A DNA stretch of 64,000 nt from Girardinichthys multiradiatus (taxonomy: Eukaryota; Chordata; Actinopteri; Cyprinodontiformes; Goodeidae), in NCBI RefSeq assembly GCF_021462225.1, contig NC_061804.1:44889975-44953974 (forward strand), read 5' to 3'. Shown here in pieces: positions 10,405 through 22,711 of this stretch; position 1 is the stretch's first letter; each line of letters opens with the position of its first letter. The notes under the pieces are model-generated. The model was not told the DNA's origin, ran no database searches, and worked only from the letters and a program-made list of their open reading frames with translations. The position numbers were made by a program, and so were the translations under genes.

Positions 10405-11275
10405 TAATGACCACTTTCACTCTCTTCGCTACATTCTCACAATACTCTCTAATTCTGCATTATTTGCTGTTATTTCAATTTTAACTTTATGTTCTCTCTC
10501 TTTTCTCTTCCTAGAAGCTACACCTGGCCTGACTCTGTGTCTACCTGTGACACCTTTCTGGAGAGGGGCATCATCCAAGCTTCTGCTGGCAACAACTTAA
10601 TGCTCACCCTCTACCGATGATCCACATGGCCCTGTCTTTCAGTGTTTAACCCTTTCTCTCTCCTAGACATGGCGATTGACTGAACTTTTACTGTGACTAA
10701 CTCTATGTTCTTTCTTTCAGATTCTAACCTTGAAAACTGGCTCAGAGTTTATCTGTTCTTTCTTTCTAGGTGAACTGACCAAAGGACCTACATCCATTAA
10801 CATTTACTTTTCCTTCCCATAGAAAGGACTCCTGGATCAGTGCTTCTTTGTTCTCTTTGTGTCTCTGCTCTGTTCTCTCAAACCCCCAGTCGGTTGTGGC
10901 AGATGGCGGCTCACACTGAGGCTGGTTCTGCTGGAGGTTTCTTCCTGTTAAAAGGGAGTTTTTCCTCTCCACTGTCGCTACATGCATGCTCAGTATGAGG
11001 GATTGCTGCAAAGTCAACGCCAGTGACTGTCCACTGTCTCTACATGCTCATCCAGGAGGAGGGAATGCTGCAAGTCACTGACTGGATGCAATCTTCTGGG
11101 TTTCCTTAGACAGAAAAACTTTTTATCCAATTTGAATAAATAACTGAATCTGACTGCACTGTTCAATGGTTAGGATTAATTGGAATATATGTACCTGACT
11201 TTGGTGAAGTGCCTTGAGACGACATGTGTTGTGAATTGGCACTATATAAATAAAACTGAATTGAATTTAAATTGG
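10405..11275 (+). mobile_element. L2 LINE 3' UTR (5'-truncated copy)
   Basis: This is the long non-coding L2-type 3' region, with the block GGTTGTGGCAGATGGCGGCT and the tail GAAGTGCCTTGAGACGACAT, then GGCACTATATAAATAAA and AATTGAATT units at 11265-11275. The same tail ends the element at 19198-24005 and appears inverted at 44925-44999. No ORF remains; the insertion is truncated, as is usual for LINEs. Confidence 0.8.
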
Positions 11276-11276
11276 G

Positions 11277-11430
11277 GGCGTCTGCACCTGTTTTGCACCT
11301 AATATCCATTGCACGTGCAATCTTTGAAGATTGTACTTAACACGCCCACTTATTGCATGTGCAATTTATTTATAGTACAAGCAAATTAGCATGTGCTATT
11401 TGGGATCTTTGAAGATCAGGCCCTTAGTAT
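11277..11430. repeat. Palindrome-rich MITE-like repeat
   Basis: Repeated self-complementary words (ATTGCACGTGCAAT, ATTGCATGTGCAAT) with GATCTTTGAAGATC near 11403 look like a small folded non-autonomous DNA transposon. Confidence 0.45.
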
Positions 11431-12029
11431 TTTTCCACCTAAAAGTTTTATGACCCTTTGTGTTTCACTGAGCTCCCACTTTGGGGGTTTTATGACTGGT
11501 GGAGGCCACTCCAAAAGCTTTGTTCCATTACCATTTTTGCCCATAAACTGCTAGTGTGACTTTCATAGACACTCAATGTTGTTTTATTTTTGTTTGGTTA
11601 GTTATTTTACCCCTTTTTGTACAGAACTTTGCATACTTGATTAGGTGAAGATTATTGAATCAGAATAGCACAGTGTATCAGGGCTGTTAATTTAATAAAT
11701 GTTCACATAGATAAGGATAAGGGTTTTTGTTTATTTTGAGCGAGAGTGATTTATCTGTCAAAATAAGGTCAAAGTTCACCCACCTTCGGTGAAGCGGTTG
11801 ATTAAACAGTGAAATTTAGCGTGGTTTATGGTTAATAATTATCAATTATTAATGATAATTTACTAATTGTAATTATTAGGATTTTGAGCCCATAATCACA
11901 ACAACAGAGGGCATCTCTGATTTCTATTCATAAGTAATGATTTTTGATTAAGAAATTATTTTCTTAATTATGTTTATTAATGATTTGTAAATATAATTTT
12001 TGAAAAGTATTAGTTAATCAATAATCCTG
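11431..12029. other. Unassigned AT-rich intron DNA
   Basis: No ORF or element signature seen; contains simple TAAT-rich runs near 11830-11990. Confidence 0.6.
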
Positions 12030-12472
12030 GAAGACCCACTGTGGCTCAGCCTCCTGCCAAGTGGTAAATACTTCAATGAATTTACCTCAGCCCGAGGATC
12101 ACTCAGGATCCTCAAGACCAGACTGCAAGATCGCTCCTCGCTTCACCTGCCCTGCCTGTCCACCCTCTGTCATTCAACACCAGAAGGAGCCCGTTCGCAC
12201 AGCACACCCACCTTTCAGCCTCAGTCTCCGTGGCTTGCTCTCTCCTCCCCAGAATCCACATATTCATCTACAAATAAGGCCTGCATTCAAACCTTCAACG
12301 TTCAGAACCATCTTCCTGACCACAACCGTCTCTCATAGTGAGCCAACTCCTGAGGCCAGATGGCTAAAGAGTCCCGACACTGCTAGAAAACCTCATTCAA
12401 ATAAACTTGTTTAAACCTTTCCTGTCTCTCTGTTGTGCTGCTCTAGTCTCCTTCTTCAGAACCCAACATGAC
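12030..12472. repeat. Non-coding dispersed repeat (hAT-MITE-like)
   Basis: C-rich text leading to AAATAAACTTGTTTAAA, CTGTCTCTCTGTTG and an end in AACATGACA resembles the 3' ends of the repeats at 53805-54180 and 47640-48250. A 117-codon frame here has no domain and is taken as chance. Confidence 0.35.
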
Positions 12473-12552
12473 ACTGCAGGGTTGTTTTAAGACTACAGAC
12501 TGGGATGCACTGTGCCAGCCACATGGAGAAGACATCAATGCCATGACTGCTG
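12473..12552 (+). mobile_element. 80-bp fragment of CR1/Rex-like LINE
   Basis: Nearly identical to about 14670-14745 of the LINE downstream (ACAGACTGGGA...CAGCCACATGGAGA), and ends in a poly-T run. Too short to encode anything. Confidence 0.75.
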
Positions 12553-13565
12553 AAATTTTTTTTTTTTAACAAAACGTTTTTCACAAATACGCAGTCTGAT
12601 TTACAAGAACAAAAAAGAACAAAATATTTATGATTGGAATTTGTGCCCATACATCTGCAGAAACAAATGACTTCGCATTTGTCGTATGAGTCGTGTATCA
12701 GAGGTGGACATTGAAGAGATGGTTTGAACTTCCTCCACTCTCCTCTTTGTTCCTGCTCTGTCCTTACCATTTGCAGAAATACACCGCTCCTGGTCAGAAA
12801 TAGCCAATCAGAGTCAGAAGGAATGTTTAAGCAGTGTCAATTAAGCTTGAGTACACACTACTCACACCCCTCCCCCGCACAGTGCATACCATCATTCATG
12901 CTCAACATTGCCATTGTGCTGAAGCTGTGCTGATGTCTTTGCTAACAGCGATGTGGTAATGATTTAAGGACTACGTTAGTAGTTAAAGTTTGGCCAGGCC
13001 ATAGTCAATGTAAAGCATATCGTTGATGTTTCATCCCTACCAGTGAATGTGCCCTAGCAGTTTATCTGCCGTCATCTATGGCACTGCTTACTAGTCTGCA
13101 CGTTCATGGAAGGCTCCACTGTGGGTGAGGAGCTGTGAGGTACCTGTAAGGTGTGCTTGTTCAAATCTCCAGGCTAAGTCCACAGCTTTCTCAGAACTCC
13201 CTACTGCAGCTTTAAGGTATTATTTGAGCTTTTGAGATGATAATCAGCTGCTTCTGGTTGTAAAACAAAAACCAAAACCTAAAAAACTCATTGTTGCTGT
13301 AGCTACACATCCTAACAACTTGTTTAGTTTGTAAAATGTAGCAACAAAAATCCTTACGGCTGCACAGCAATCAAAACCAGAAGGAATAATCTGCCATGCC
13401 AAATCATTGTTTCAACAAGAAAAAGAGAAATAAAAGATTTAAACAAACAAATAAATCAGATTTAATGCAACAGAGCAACTCCAACATGCTGTCAACTTGA
13501 GTAGCACAGTTCTACAACAAGAATATTACATTAAATTATGTTCAAAAATACTTTATTTATTTATT
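12553..13565. other. Unassigned intron DNA
   Basis: No feature recognised apart from a T-run near 12557. Short frames lack motifs. Confidence 0.6.
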
Positions 13566-16500
13566 CTAGAATTGTGCCGCTCAAGGTGGCAGCAGGTTGG
13601 AGTAGCTCTGTTACTTTTGATTCTGATTTATTCTTTTTTGGGAACTATTCCTCTTGTGGTGGATACAGTTGATTTTTTTTTGGATGACTGTCCACTCCAG
13701 TGTCGGATGCTGTGCATCTTGGAGGATTTTTTCTTAATACTTTCTATTTTTGGACATTTGTTATGATGCATTGCCATGGCAACGGGGTTGTTTCTTACAA
13801 CCGGGAGCAGCTGATTAATATCTCAAAAGTTCAAATAATACTTCAGCTACAACCCCAAATCCCTGACGAGTTGAAAAGGAGACGCCGTGGATGCAGAGCA
13901 GGAGCTAAGAGAAGAGAGAGAAGGAGGAAGTTCAAACCATCTCTTCCGTCAATTTTGATGGGCAATGTGAGATTGTTGGGAAACAAGTTGGACGAACTCC
14001 AAGCCCTACAAAGGACCCAGCCAGAGTACCGGGCATGCAGTATTGTGTTTTACTGAGACATGGCTACAGGATCACATCCCCGACTCCAGCGTCTCTCTGT
14101 CGGGCTTTTTAACCATGCGAGCAGACAGAGATTTAAAGAGGAGTGGCAAATGTAAAGGAGGTGGACTGGCAGTACTTGTGAAAAACAGATGGTGTAATCC
14201 AAGACATGTTACTGTGAAGTGTCATCTCTGCAGTCCAGATATTGAACTGTTGGCAGTAAATTTTTGTCCATATTATTTACCCAGAGAGCTCACCAGTGTT
14301 ATTTTGGCAACAGTTCCACCTTCCGCTGTTGCTGACACTGCATGTGATGCCATCAGCTCAGTTGCTGCTAAGCTACAGACACAAAACCCCAATGCTTTTG
14401 TGGCAATTTCTGGTGATTTTAACCATGCTTCACTCTCTGATACACTTCCAACGTTTCAACAATTTGTCAGCTGCTCTACCAGAGAAAACAAAACATTGGA
14501 TTTGTTTTATACAAATGTCAAGGACTCATACATCTCTACAGCAAGACCTCCTCTAGGCAAATCAGATCACAATCTTGTTTTTCTCTGCTCGAAATATAAG
14601 CCCCTTGTTCAGAGGCAACCTGTAATAAAGAGGACTGTGAGAAAATGGTCACAGGAAGCTGAAGAAGCTCTGCAAGGTTGCTTTGAGGTTACAGACTGGG
14701 ACGTACAGTGCCAGCCACATGGAGAGGACATCAATGCCATGACTGTGTGTAACCGACTATACATCATCCCCACCAGAACCATGAGATGCTTCCCCAATAA
14801 CAAACCTTGGATCACTAGTGACCTGAAGGACATGCTTAACAAGACAAAAAGAGCCTTCAGAGAGGGAGACAGAGAATTATTGAGGATTATACAGAAGCAA
14901 CTTAAAGTCAAGATAAGAGACAGCAAGGAGGTGTACAAGAAGAAGCTGGAGAGCAAGCTCCAGCAAAACAATATCAGAGATGTGTGGACAGGGATGAAAA
15001 AGATCACAGGCTTCAAGCAGAAGGATGATCAGACCGATGGAGGTCTGGACAGAGCCAATGAACTGAACACATTCTTCAATAGGTTCAGTTCAGAAACCAG
15101 CTTCGCATCCTCCTCTCCTGCTCACAGCCAAACAGACATTCCATCTTCCTTTGACCCACAGCTGTCCAGTAAAACCTCACATTTTTTATCTTCCACCTCA
15201 GCCCTAGACCCTTCTGCTTCTACATGTTTGCCTTCAACCATATCAGAAGATGCTGATGCTTCCTTTGCTTCCCCCTTCCACCTGTGTGTCTCAAGAAGTC
15301 AGGTGAAGAGACAACTGTAGAGACTGAATAGGAATAAGGCTGCAGGTCCAGATCATGTCAGCCCTAAAGTCCTGAAGGCCTGTGCAGAGCAGCTCTGTGG
15401 GATTCTGCAGCATCTCTTCAACCTTAGCCTGGCCCAGAAGAAAGTTCCGGTGTTGTGGAAGACCTCCTGTCTTGTTCCGGTACCAAAGAAAACTCACCCA
15501 TCAGTCCTCAATGACTATAGAACTGTTGCCCTGACATCTCACATCATGAAGGTCCTAGAGAGACTCCTGTTGGCCCACCTGAATAAGCAAACAGTAAACC
15601 ATCAGGACCCCCTTCAGTTTGCTTATCGCTGTGGAGTTGGAGTTGAAGATGCCATCATACACCTGCTTCAACAAACCCACTGTCATCTGGACAAAGTCAG
15701 CAGCACTGTGAGGATCATGTTCTTTGATTTCTCCAGTGCATTTAATACAATCCAACCTGATTTGCTTTGTCAGAAACTCCAGAAGACTCAGGTGGAGGCC
15801 TCAACAATCTCCTGGATCAAAGACTACCTGACCAACAGACCACAGTTTGTGAGATTGAAGGGTTGTGAGTCTAACCAGGTAGTCAGCAGCACAGGAGCAC
15901 CACAGGGGATGGTACTCTCACCATTCCTTTTCACTGTGTACACCTCAGACTTCCAGTACAAGACAGACTCCTGTCATCTGCAGAAATACTCGGATGACTC
16001 TGCAGTCGTGGGGTGGATCAGAGATGGACAAGAAGCTGAGTACAGGAAGGTGGTGGACCGCTTTGTGGCATGGTGTGGAAACAATCATCTCATCTTGAAC
16101 GTGACTAAAACAAAGGAGATGATTGTAGATTTTAAGAGAAACAGGAATAAGTCCAATACTATTTCTATCATGGGAGAAGAAGTGGAGGTGGTGGAGGAGT
16201 ATAAATACCTTGGTGTTCACCTGGACAACAGACTAGAGTGGAGATGCAACTGTGAAACCATCTACAAGAAGGAACAGAGCAGACTGTACTTCTTGAGGAA
16301 GCTTAGGTCCTTTGGTGTTTGCAGCAAGATGCTGCATATCTTCTATAAGTCTGTTGTGGAGAGTGTGATCTCTTCTGCCATCATCTGCTGGGGAACCAGA
16401 TCAGAGCCAGGGACTTAAAAAAGCTCAACAAGCTGATAAAAAAGGCTGGCTCTGTTCTGGGGACTCCTCTGGAACCTCTGGAGATCATTGTGGAAAGACG

Positions 16501-16757
16501 GATTCTTCATAAAATGAAGAACATTATGGAGAACCCTGAGCATCCTCTTCATGAGACTGTCCTACAACAACAGTGTCTTCAAACAGAGGCTTCTTCAGAT
16601 CTGCTGTAAGACGGAGCGCTACAGGAGATCCTTCCTGCCCACAGCCATCAGCATCTACAACGGCTCTTTGAGGAAACCTTCATAATATGAGCTATAACAA
16701 CATTTAATTTCCCTTTGAGATTAATAAAGTATTTTTGAATTGAATTAAATTGAATTT
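13566..16757 (+). mobile_element. CR1/Rex-like LINE, nearly full length
   Basis: About 3.2 kb carrying a basic N-terminal region, endonuclease, RT and a 3' tail of TTGAATTGAATTAAATTGAA type (16735-16757). Fragments of the same family occur at 12473-12552, 26855-27260 and 61999-62546, and probably 5121-5165, so it has been active in this genome. It sits in ska2 intron 2, opposite to the gene. Confidence 0.88.
13800..16680 (+). pseudogene. LINE ORF2: endonuclease and reverse transcriptase
   Basis: A basic stretch (RRRRGCRAGAKRRERRRKF, about 13878-13935) leads into an apurinic-type endonuclease: CFTETWLQDHIPD (14046), ISGDFNHASL (about 14408) and GKSDHNLVF (about 14560). The linker and RT follow: NKAAGPDHVSP (15333), FFDFSSAFNTI (15720), STGAPQGMVLSPFLF (15888), KYSDDSAVVG (15985) and YKYLGVHLDNRLEW (16200). 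Three defects break it: a frameshift at about 14040, one TAG stop at 15318-15320, and a frameshift at about 16392. The usual YADD of the active site reads YSDD. With so few lesions the copy is fairly young. Confidence 0.88.
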
Positions 16758-17634
16758 AAATCCCCATAAATTAAAGCTTTCTCCAACTTAATTATGGAAG
16801 ATTAAAATCAGTAAAATAGTTTAAAAAGACCAGTACGGCAATAGATTAACAAGCAGTAAAAGTGTTTCTAGTGGAAAGCTAATTAAAGGAGGAAGATTTG
16901 TTGTTGATTGAGCAAGAGGTCAGAAGGGCAATAACACTGGATGATGACAGCATAGGTTTCAAATCAGCTGGTCGTAGTGAGACTAGCAGCAAACACCTTG
17001 TCCAGTCAGACAATTTCCAGCTGCGCCAGGGGACCACCTACTTGTTTAGCGTTGCGAGCGTCAAGAGCATGGTGGTCTGGCTGCAATCTACAGAGTCCAC
17101 AGCATTCAATGAGAAGAACCAAGGCTGCTGGGGCTATGATAGCACGTTTGCAACCAGGATCTGAAGAGCAACCAGCAACACACTAGGGATGCTCACAATT
17201 CAATTCGGGAATCCCCGATCTGCTTGCTCATCTTTACTTGCATGCCAGCCCATGAGCCACTTTTCTAAGGTTTCTTCTTAGCTGACACACAAGGGGGGGA
17301 ATGGGAAAAGGTTGAGTGGCCTCGTACTTGAATTCAGGTGCACATACTCTGTTTCGTCACAGGGTTATGTTGGTGTGTGCCGTTTTTGGGTTCTTAACAC
17401 AGAGAGGGCTTTAACTCAGAACTCTCCATCCTCCTGTTCCCTCTTTAAAAGGAGCCCTTTACACTCTCTGTCTATGTATTTTGGAAACTATGTTAAATGT
17501 ATATAAATGATGTTGAAACAGGACAAACGGTTCCCAAATTGCATTTTTTTCTTCGGCCTTTAGGAACCAGTGAAGCCCAAATCTTAATAGGCTATCTATT
17601 CTCATAGATTCTGGGGTTACAGTATGTAAGGAAA
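16758..17634. other. Unassigned intron DNA
   Basis: No recognised element. A frame at 16898-17164 has no known motif. Confidence 0.5.
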
Positions 17635-18775
17635 TACACTGCTCAAAAAAATAAAGGGAACTCTTAAACAACACAATAGAACTCCAAGTAAATCAAATGT
17701 CTGTGAAATCGAACTGTCCACTTAAGAAGCAACACTGATTGACAATCAATTTCACATGCTGTTGTGCAAATGGAATAGACAACAGGGGGAAATCGTTGGC
17801 GATTAGCAAGACACACAAAAAAGGAGTGGTTCTGCAGGTGGGGACCACAGACCACTTCTCAGTACCTATGCTTTCCGGCTGATGTTTTGGTCACTTTTGA
17901 ATGTTGGTGGTGCTTTCACACTCATGGTAGCATGAGACGGATACTACAACCCACACGAGTGGCTCAGGTAGTGCAGCTCATCCAGGGGGCACATCAATGC
18001 GAGCTGTGGCAAGAAGGTTTGCTGTGTCTGTCAGCGTAGTGTCCAGAGCCTGGAAGCACTACCAGGAGACAGGCCAGTACACCAGGAGACTTGAAGGAGG
18101 TCGTAGGAGGGCAACAACCCAGATGCAGGACCGCTACCTCTGCCTTTGTGCAAGGAGGAACAAGAGGAGCACTGCCAGAGCCCTGCAAAATTACCTCCAG
18201 CAGGCCAAAACCGTGCATGTGTCTGCACAAACAGTTAGAAACCGACTCCATGAGGATAGTATGAGAGCCAGACGTCCACAAATGGGGTTGTGCTCACAGC
18301 CCAACACCGTGCAGGACGCTTGGCATTTGACAGAGAACACCAGGATTGGCAAATTCGCCACTGGTGCCCTGTGTTCTTCACAGATGAAAGCAGGTTCACA
18401 TTGAGCACATGTGACAGACGTGACAGAGTCTGGAGACACCGTGGAGAGCGATCTGCTGCCTGCAACATCCTTCAGCATGACCGGTTTGGCAATGGGACAG
18501 TAATGGTGTGGAATGGCATTTCTTTGGAGGGCCGTTCGACCCTCCATGTGCTCGCCAGAGGTAGCTTGACTGCCATTAGATACCGAGATGAGATCCTCAC
18601 CCCTTGTGAGACCATATGCTGGTGCGGTTGGCCCTGGGTTCCTCCTAATGCAGAACAATGCTAGACCTCATGTGGCTGGAGTGTGTCAGCAGTTCCTGCA
18701 AGACGAAGACATTGAAGCTATGGACTGGCCCGCCCGTTCCCCAGACCGGTATCCGATTAAGCACATCTTGCTGTG
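17635..18775 (+). mobile_element. Tc1/mariner transposon of a second family, 3' end lost
   Basis: After a TA (17635-17636) it begins CACTGCTCAAAAAAATAAAG, a classic Tc1-group terminus, followed by a transposase gene. Homology stops abruptly at about 18775 where GC-rich repeat DNA begins, so the right inverted repeat is missing and the copy is immobile. Confidence 0.85.
17997..18772 (+). pseudogene. Tc1 transposase (second family), frameshifted and catalytically dead
   Basis: Frame one begins in the helix-turn-helix part ([19 protein letters not shown], 17997). A shift near 18290 leads to HQDWQIRHWCPVFFTDESRF with the first catalytic D. A further shift near 18600 leads to LMQNNARPHVAGVCQQF, where the second catalytic D of the usual QDNARPH is N. 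At about 18755 PIKHI replaces the usual PIEH, so the catalytic E is K. Two of the three DDE residues are therefore lost. The gene stops at the truncation. Confidence 0.88.
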
Positions 18776-19197
18776 GTGGCCTTCCTCTAATGCTTCCTTC
18801 TGGGGCTCTGACCCCTGGCCGGGTGCCGAGCCGCGGTTGGCGGTCGGGGCGGTGGAGCATGTCTTATGCCTGCACTGGGGAGGCTGGCAGGTTGTGCTCG
18901 GCCTTGAGCACTTGGCCTGCCCAGCCTGATTACCCGGCTGATAAGGTAAGGTAAGATAAGGTAAATTTATTTATATAGCGCTTTTCAGTAACATGACATT
19001 CAAAGCACTGTACAAGTTTCCCGGTAATGAACTGACAGGCTGGGGCTGCTGGCGCTGGCCGGATGGTTGGGTGGTGTGCTGCTCTGCTGGCTTTCGTGTC
19101 CAGGGAGGCAGCGAGGTGGCGGACTAGAGGGTGGCGTGGAGGGGCTGCAGCGTGTGGGGTGGGGGGAGAAGGCAGGGGGAGAAGGCAGGGTGACGGC
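18776..19197. repeat. GC-rich repeat DNA with an L2-tail-like piece
   Basis: GC-rich, G-run-bearing sequence resembling the family at 24006-25784 in composition. At 18945-19016 GGTAA repeats lead into ATTTATTTATATAGCGCTTTTC, the inverse of an L2-type 3' tail. Long frames here are composition artefacts. Confidence 0.45.
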
Positions 19198-19439
19198 GTG
19201 GTAAGGTGTATTCGTCACTTCCTGTTTTCACTGTTGCACTCGGTGGGTTGTTTGGTGTGTGAAGGCTCTCTCGTTTGATCTGATTTCCCTCTAATGTGAT
19301 ATCTCTTACTTGTTCTAATACATAAGCACGTTATAACACATACTTTCTGTTGCTGGATTTAACATTTGGGGACTCTCCGTGTCTTACACGATTTTTCAAG
19401 TAGTGGTAAGGTGTCGCTAGCTTAGTGTTAGTTAAGTTA

Positions 19440-20195
19440 GTAAAATTACTCCTCTGCCTCCTTTAGTGATAATGGTACGTGTAATAAATGTAGCATTTTT
19501 GTAGCTTTGGAGGCAAAGGTGTCGGAATTGGAGGCCCGGAGAGCCACCGAGGGTAGCTCCCCGTAGCACTCCTTCAGCAGAGCCCGTGCAGCCGGGGCCT
19601 CAGGTTGGCTGGGTGACGGTACGTAGAAAGCATAGTCCTTGATCCCAGCCCACCTGTCTGCGTTTCTATCAGATTTTTCCCGCTCAGCGACACACCCGCT
19701 GAAAAGCCAACTCTGGTAATTGGAAGCTCCATAGTCAGAAACGTGGCACTAGAGACACCAGCAACCATAATCAAATGTCTACCAGGGGCCAGAACGGGCG
19801 ACATCAAATCCTACCTGAAACTGCTGGCTAAGGATAAGCGTAAATACAGTAAGATTATTATTCACGCTGGTGGTAATGACACCCGTTTACGTCAATCAGA
19901 GGTCACCAAAGTTAGTTTTGCTTCGGTGTGTAAGTTTGCCAAAATAATGTCAGACTCAGATTTTATCTGGTCCCCTCCTCGATCTGATCAGTGATGACAT
20001 GTTTAGCCGCATGTTGTCATTCAACCGCTGGCTGTCTAGGTGGTGTCCAGAAAACAATGTGGGCTACATTGATAATTGGCGTACATTCTGGGGAAAACCT
20101 GGTCTGATCTGAGAGACAGCATCCATCCCACTATGGATGGAGCAGTTCTTCTTTTTAGGAATCTGGACAAATGTATTAGTTCTCCAAAACTCTGA
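19440..20195 (+). pseudogene. L2 ORF1 remnant with SGNH-type esterase domain
   Basis: The frame at 19743 reads [20 protein letters not shown] and [22 protein letters not shown] is a conserved SGNH-hydrolase block, and IHPTMDG follows at about 20130 in place of the DxIHP block. ORF1 proteins of L2/CR1 elements carry such an esterase and bind the element RNA. The frame is shifted near 19930-19990, and the N-terminal cysteine/coiled-coil part (compare 47121-46726) is interrupted. Confidence 0.8.
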
Positions 20196-20224
20196 CAACC
20201 CAGGGTTCAGATCAGGAACCAGGG

Positions 20225-22700
20225 TCGTAGTTTAACTTTGCTAGTTAGTGATCTGATTTGTGACAACCAGATAGATTTATTTTGCCTTACTGAAACCTGG
20301 CTACAGCAAGAGGATTATGTTACTATAAATGAGTCAACTCCTACTAATTATTAAAATTTTCACATTCCTCGAAATACTGGGCAAGGAGGAGGAGTAGCAA
20401 CCATCTTTCAGTCCAATTTATTGATTAGTCCTAGACCAATCAAAAGCTACAACTCTTTTGAATATTTAATCCTTAGTTTTCCTCATCCAAATTGCAAAGC
20501 ACTAAAACCACTTCTGTTTGTTATTTTGTACCGTCCACTAGGCCCTTACTCTCAATTTTTAGATCAGTTTTCAGACCTTTTATCTGAATTAGTGTTAAAT
20601 TAAAATAAGGTTATTATAGTGGGGGATTTTAACATTCATATTGACGCTGAAAGTGATAGCCTAAATATATCCTTTAATGCTGTCTTAGACCCAATTGGCT
20701 TTGCTCGAAACATTAACAAACCTACCCACCTTTGTACTCATTCTCTGGACCTTGTGCTGACATATATCATTGAATGTAAAGACATAATATTTTCTCATAA
20801 CCCTGTCCTGTCTGACCATTTTTATAACCTTTGACCTTTGAGTTTAATTTAGCTGAGTACTTCACACCTGAAACAAAATTTCATTATAGTAGATCATTAT
20901 CAGACAATACCCCCTTGAAAAAGAAGGTAATTATTCATAGGAGGCTGGCTCCGTGGTTTAATTCAGAGCTGCGTACTTTAAAGCACAGTGTTAGAAAATT
21001 GGAGAGAAAATGGCGCTCTACACACCTAGAGGATTCCTACTTAATTTGGAAAAATAGCCTACTGTTGTATAAAAAGACACTTCGCCAAGCCAGAACAGCT
21101 TATTTCTCAACATTAATAGAAGAGAACAAGAATAATCCTACGTTTCTCTTTAGTACAGTTGCTAAACTTACACAGAGTCATAGCTCTGTTGAGCCATCCA
21201 TCCCCTTAGCTCTCAGCAGTTACGACTTTATGGGATTCTTCTTAAATAAAATTTATTTTATTAAAAATAAAATCTTTGACATACTCCCGAAGATGATTAC
21301 TTCATCCTCAGCATGTGAGACAACATTGGAAGTAACTGTAGAACTTGATCTGTGTTTGAACTGTTTTGATCCTGTGGAGCTTCCTACGTTATCAGAAATA
21401 TTAGCTTCATCTAAACCTCCAACTTGTATGTAAGACCCAATCCCGACCAAATTATTTAAGGAAGTGTTCCCTCTGATTACCAGCCCCATTTTAGATATGA
21501 TTAATCTATCCTTAGTAAATGGACATTTACTACAACCTATTAAGGGAGCTGTAATTAAACCTTTACTTAAGAAACCGTAGCTTGATCGAGATGACTTGAA
21601 AAATTACAGACCTATATCCAATCTTCCATTATTATCTAATATTGAGAAAATAGTTGCTAATCAAATGTGTGAGCATTTACACAGCAATGAGCTGTTCGAA
21701 GAGTTTCACTCAAGCTTCAGAGCTCATCATAGCACTGAAACAGCTCTGCTGAAAGTCACTAATGATATTCTTATGGCCTCAGATAATGGACTTGTGTCTG
21801 TACTTGTCCTGTTAGATCTCAGTGCTGCATTTGATACAGTCGATCACAATATTCTCTTAGAAAGGCTGGAATATTCTGTAGGGATCAGGGGAACAGCGCT
21901 AGGCTGGTTTAGATCTTATTTGTCTGACAGATTCCAGTTTGTTCATGTAAATGATAAATCATCTTTAAACTCCAGGGTTAATTGTGGAGTACCACAGGGT
22001 TCAGTACTTGGGCCAATTCTCTTTACCATATATATGCTTCCGATAGGTAACATTATCAGGCAGCATAGGATAAATTTTCACTGTTACGCTGATGATACTC
22101 AGCTTTACTTATCCATAAATCCTGATGAGCCCAACCAGTCAGATAGACTACAAGCATGTCTTGAAGACATAAAAACTTGGATGACTTTAAATGTTATGCT
22201 TCTAAATTCAGACAAGACAGAAGTTGTCCTCTTTGGACCAGAGTCTTTAAAAAAGAAACTGCTTAGTCAATCACTTAACCTGGATGGCATTAAATTGACC
22301 TCCGGTAATAAAGTAAAAAACCTTGGTGTTATTTTTGACCAGGACATGTAATTTAAATCCCATATTAAACAGGTTTCTAGGATTTCCTTCTTTTACCTCC
22401 AGAACATTGCCAAAATTAGAAATATCCTATCCAGGAGTGACGCTGAAAAACTAGTCCATGCATTTGTTATTTCAAGGCTGGACTATTGTAACTCTTTACT
22501 ATCAGGATGTCCACACAATGCAGTTAAAAGCCTTCAGCTTATTCAAAATGCTGCAGCAAGAGTTCTGATGAAAATTAAAAAGAGAGATCATATTTTCATA
22601 TTTCTCATACTTGAGCTTCCCTTCATTGGCTCCCTGTAAAATCCAGAATATAATTTAAAATTGTCCTCCTCACATATAAAGCCCTTAATGATCTAGCTCC
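20225..22700 (+). pseudogene. L2 ORF2: endonuclease and reverse transcriptase
   Basis: The endonuclease part shows [15 protein letters not shown] (about 20275), VIIVGDFNIHIDAESDS (about 20610) and NPVLSDHF (about 20800). The RT part at 21596-22351 shows LVLLDLSAAFDTVDHN, CGVPQGSVLGPILF and HCYADDTQLYL with an intact YADD, then KNLGVIFDQDM. Stops (about 20352, 20601, 21431, 21578, 22349) and a frameshift near 20830 disable it. The 3' part up to LNDLAPSYI is recognisable to 22711. Confidence 0.86.
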
Positions 22701-22711
22701 ATCATACATCA

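Larger units (their letters stand above)
19198..22711 (+). mobile_element. L2-clade LINE with esterase ORF1, copy 1
   Basis: The 5' end (GGTAAGGTGTATTCGTCACT) matches the 5' end of the inverted copy at about 47368, so the 5' UTR is preserved. The order is 5' UTR (to about 19440), ORF1 remnant with esterase, and ORF2 with endonuclease and RT. Homology stops at 22711 where a different non-coding repeat begins; an L2 tail reappears at 23905-24005, so the 3' end was probably displaced by that repeat. Confidence 0.88.

Noticed and set aside
12061..12414. 117-codon plus frame, proline/serine rich
   Set aside because: No motif, no start context, and it lies in a non-coding repeat style shared with 53805-54180.
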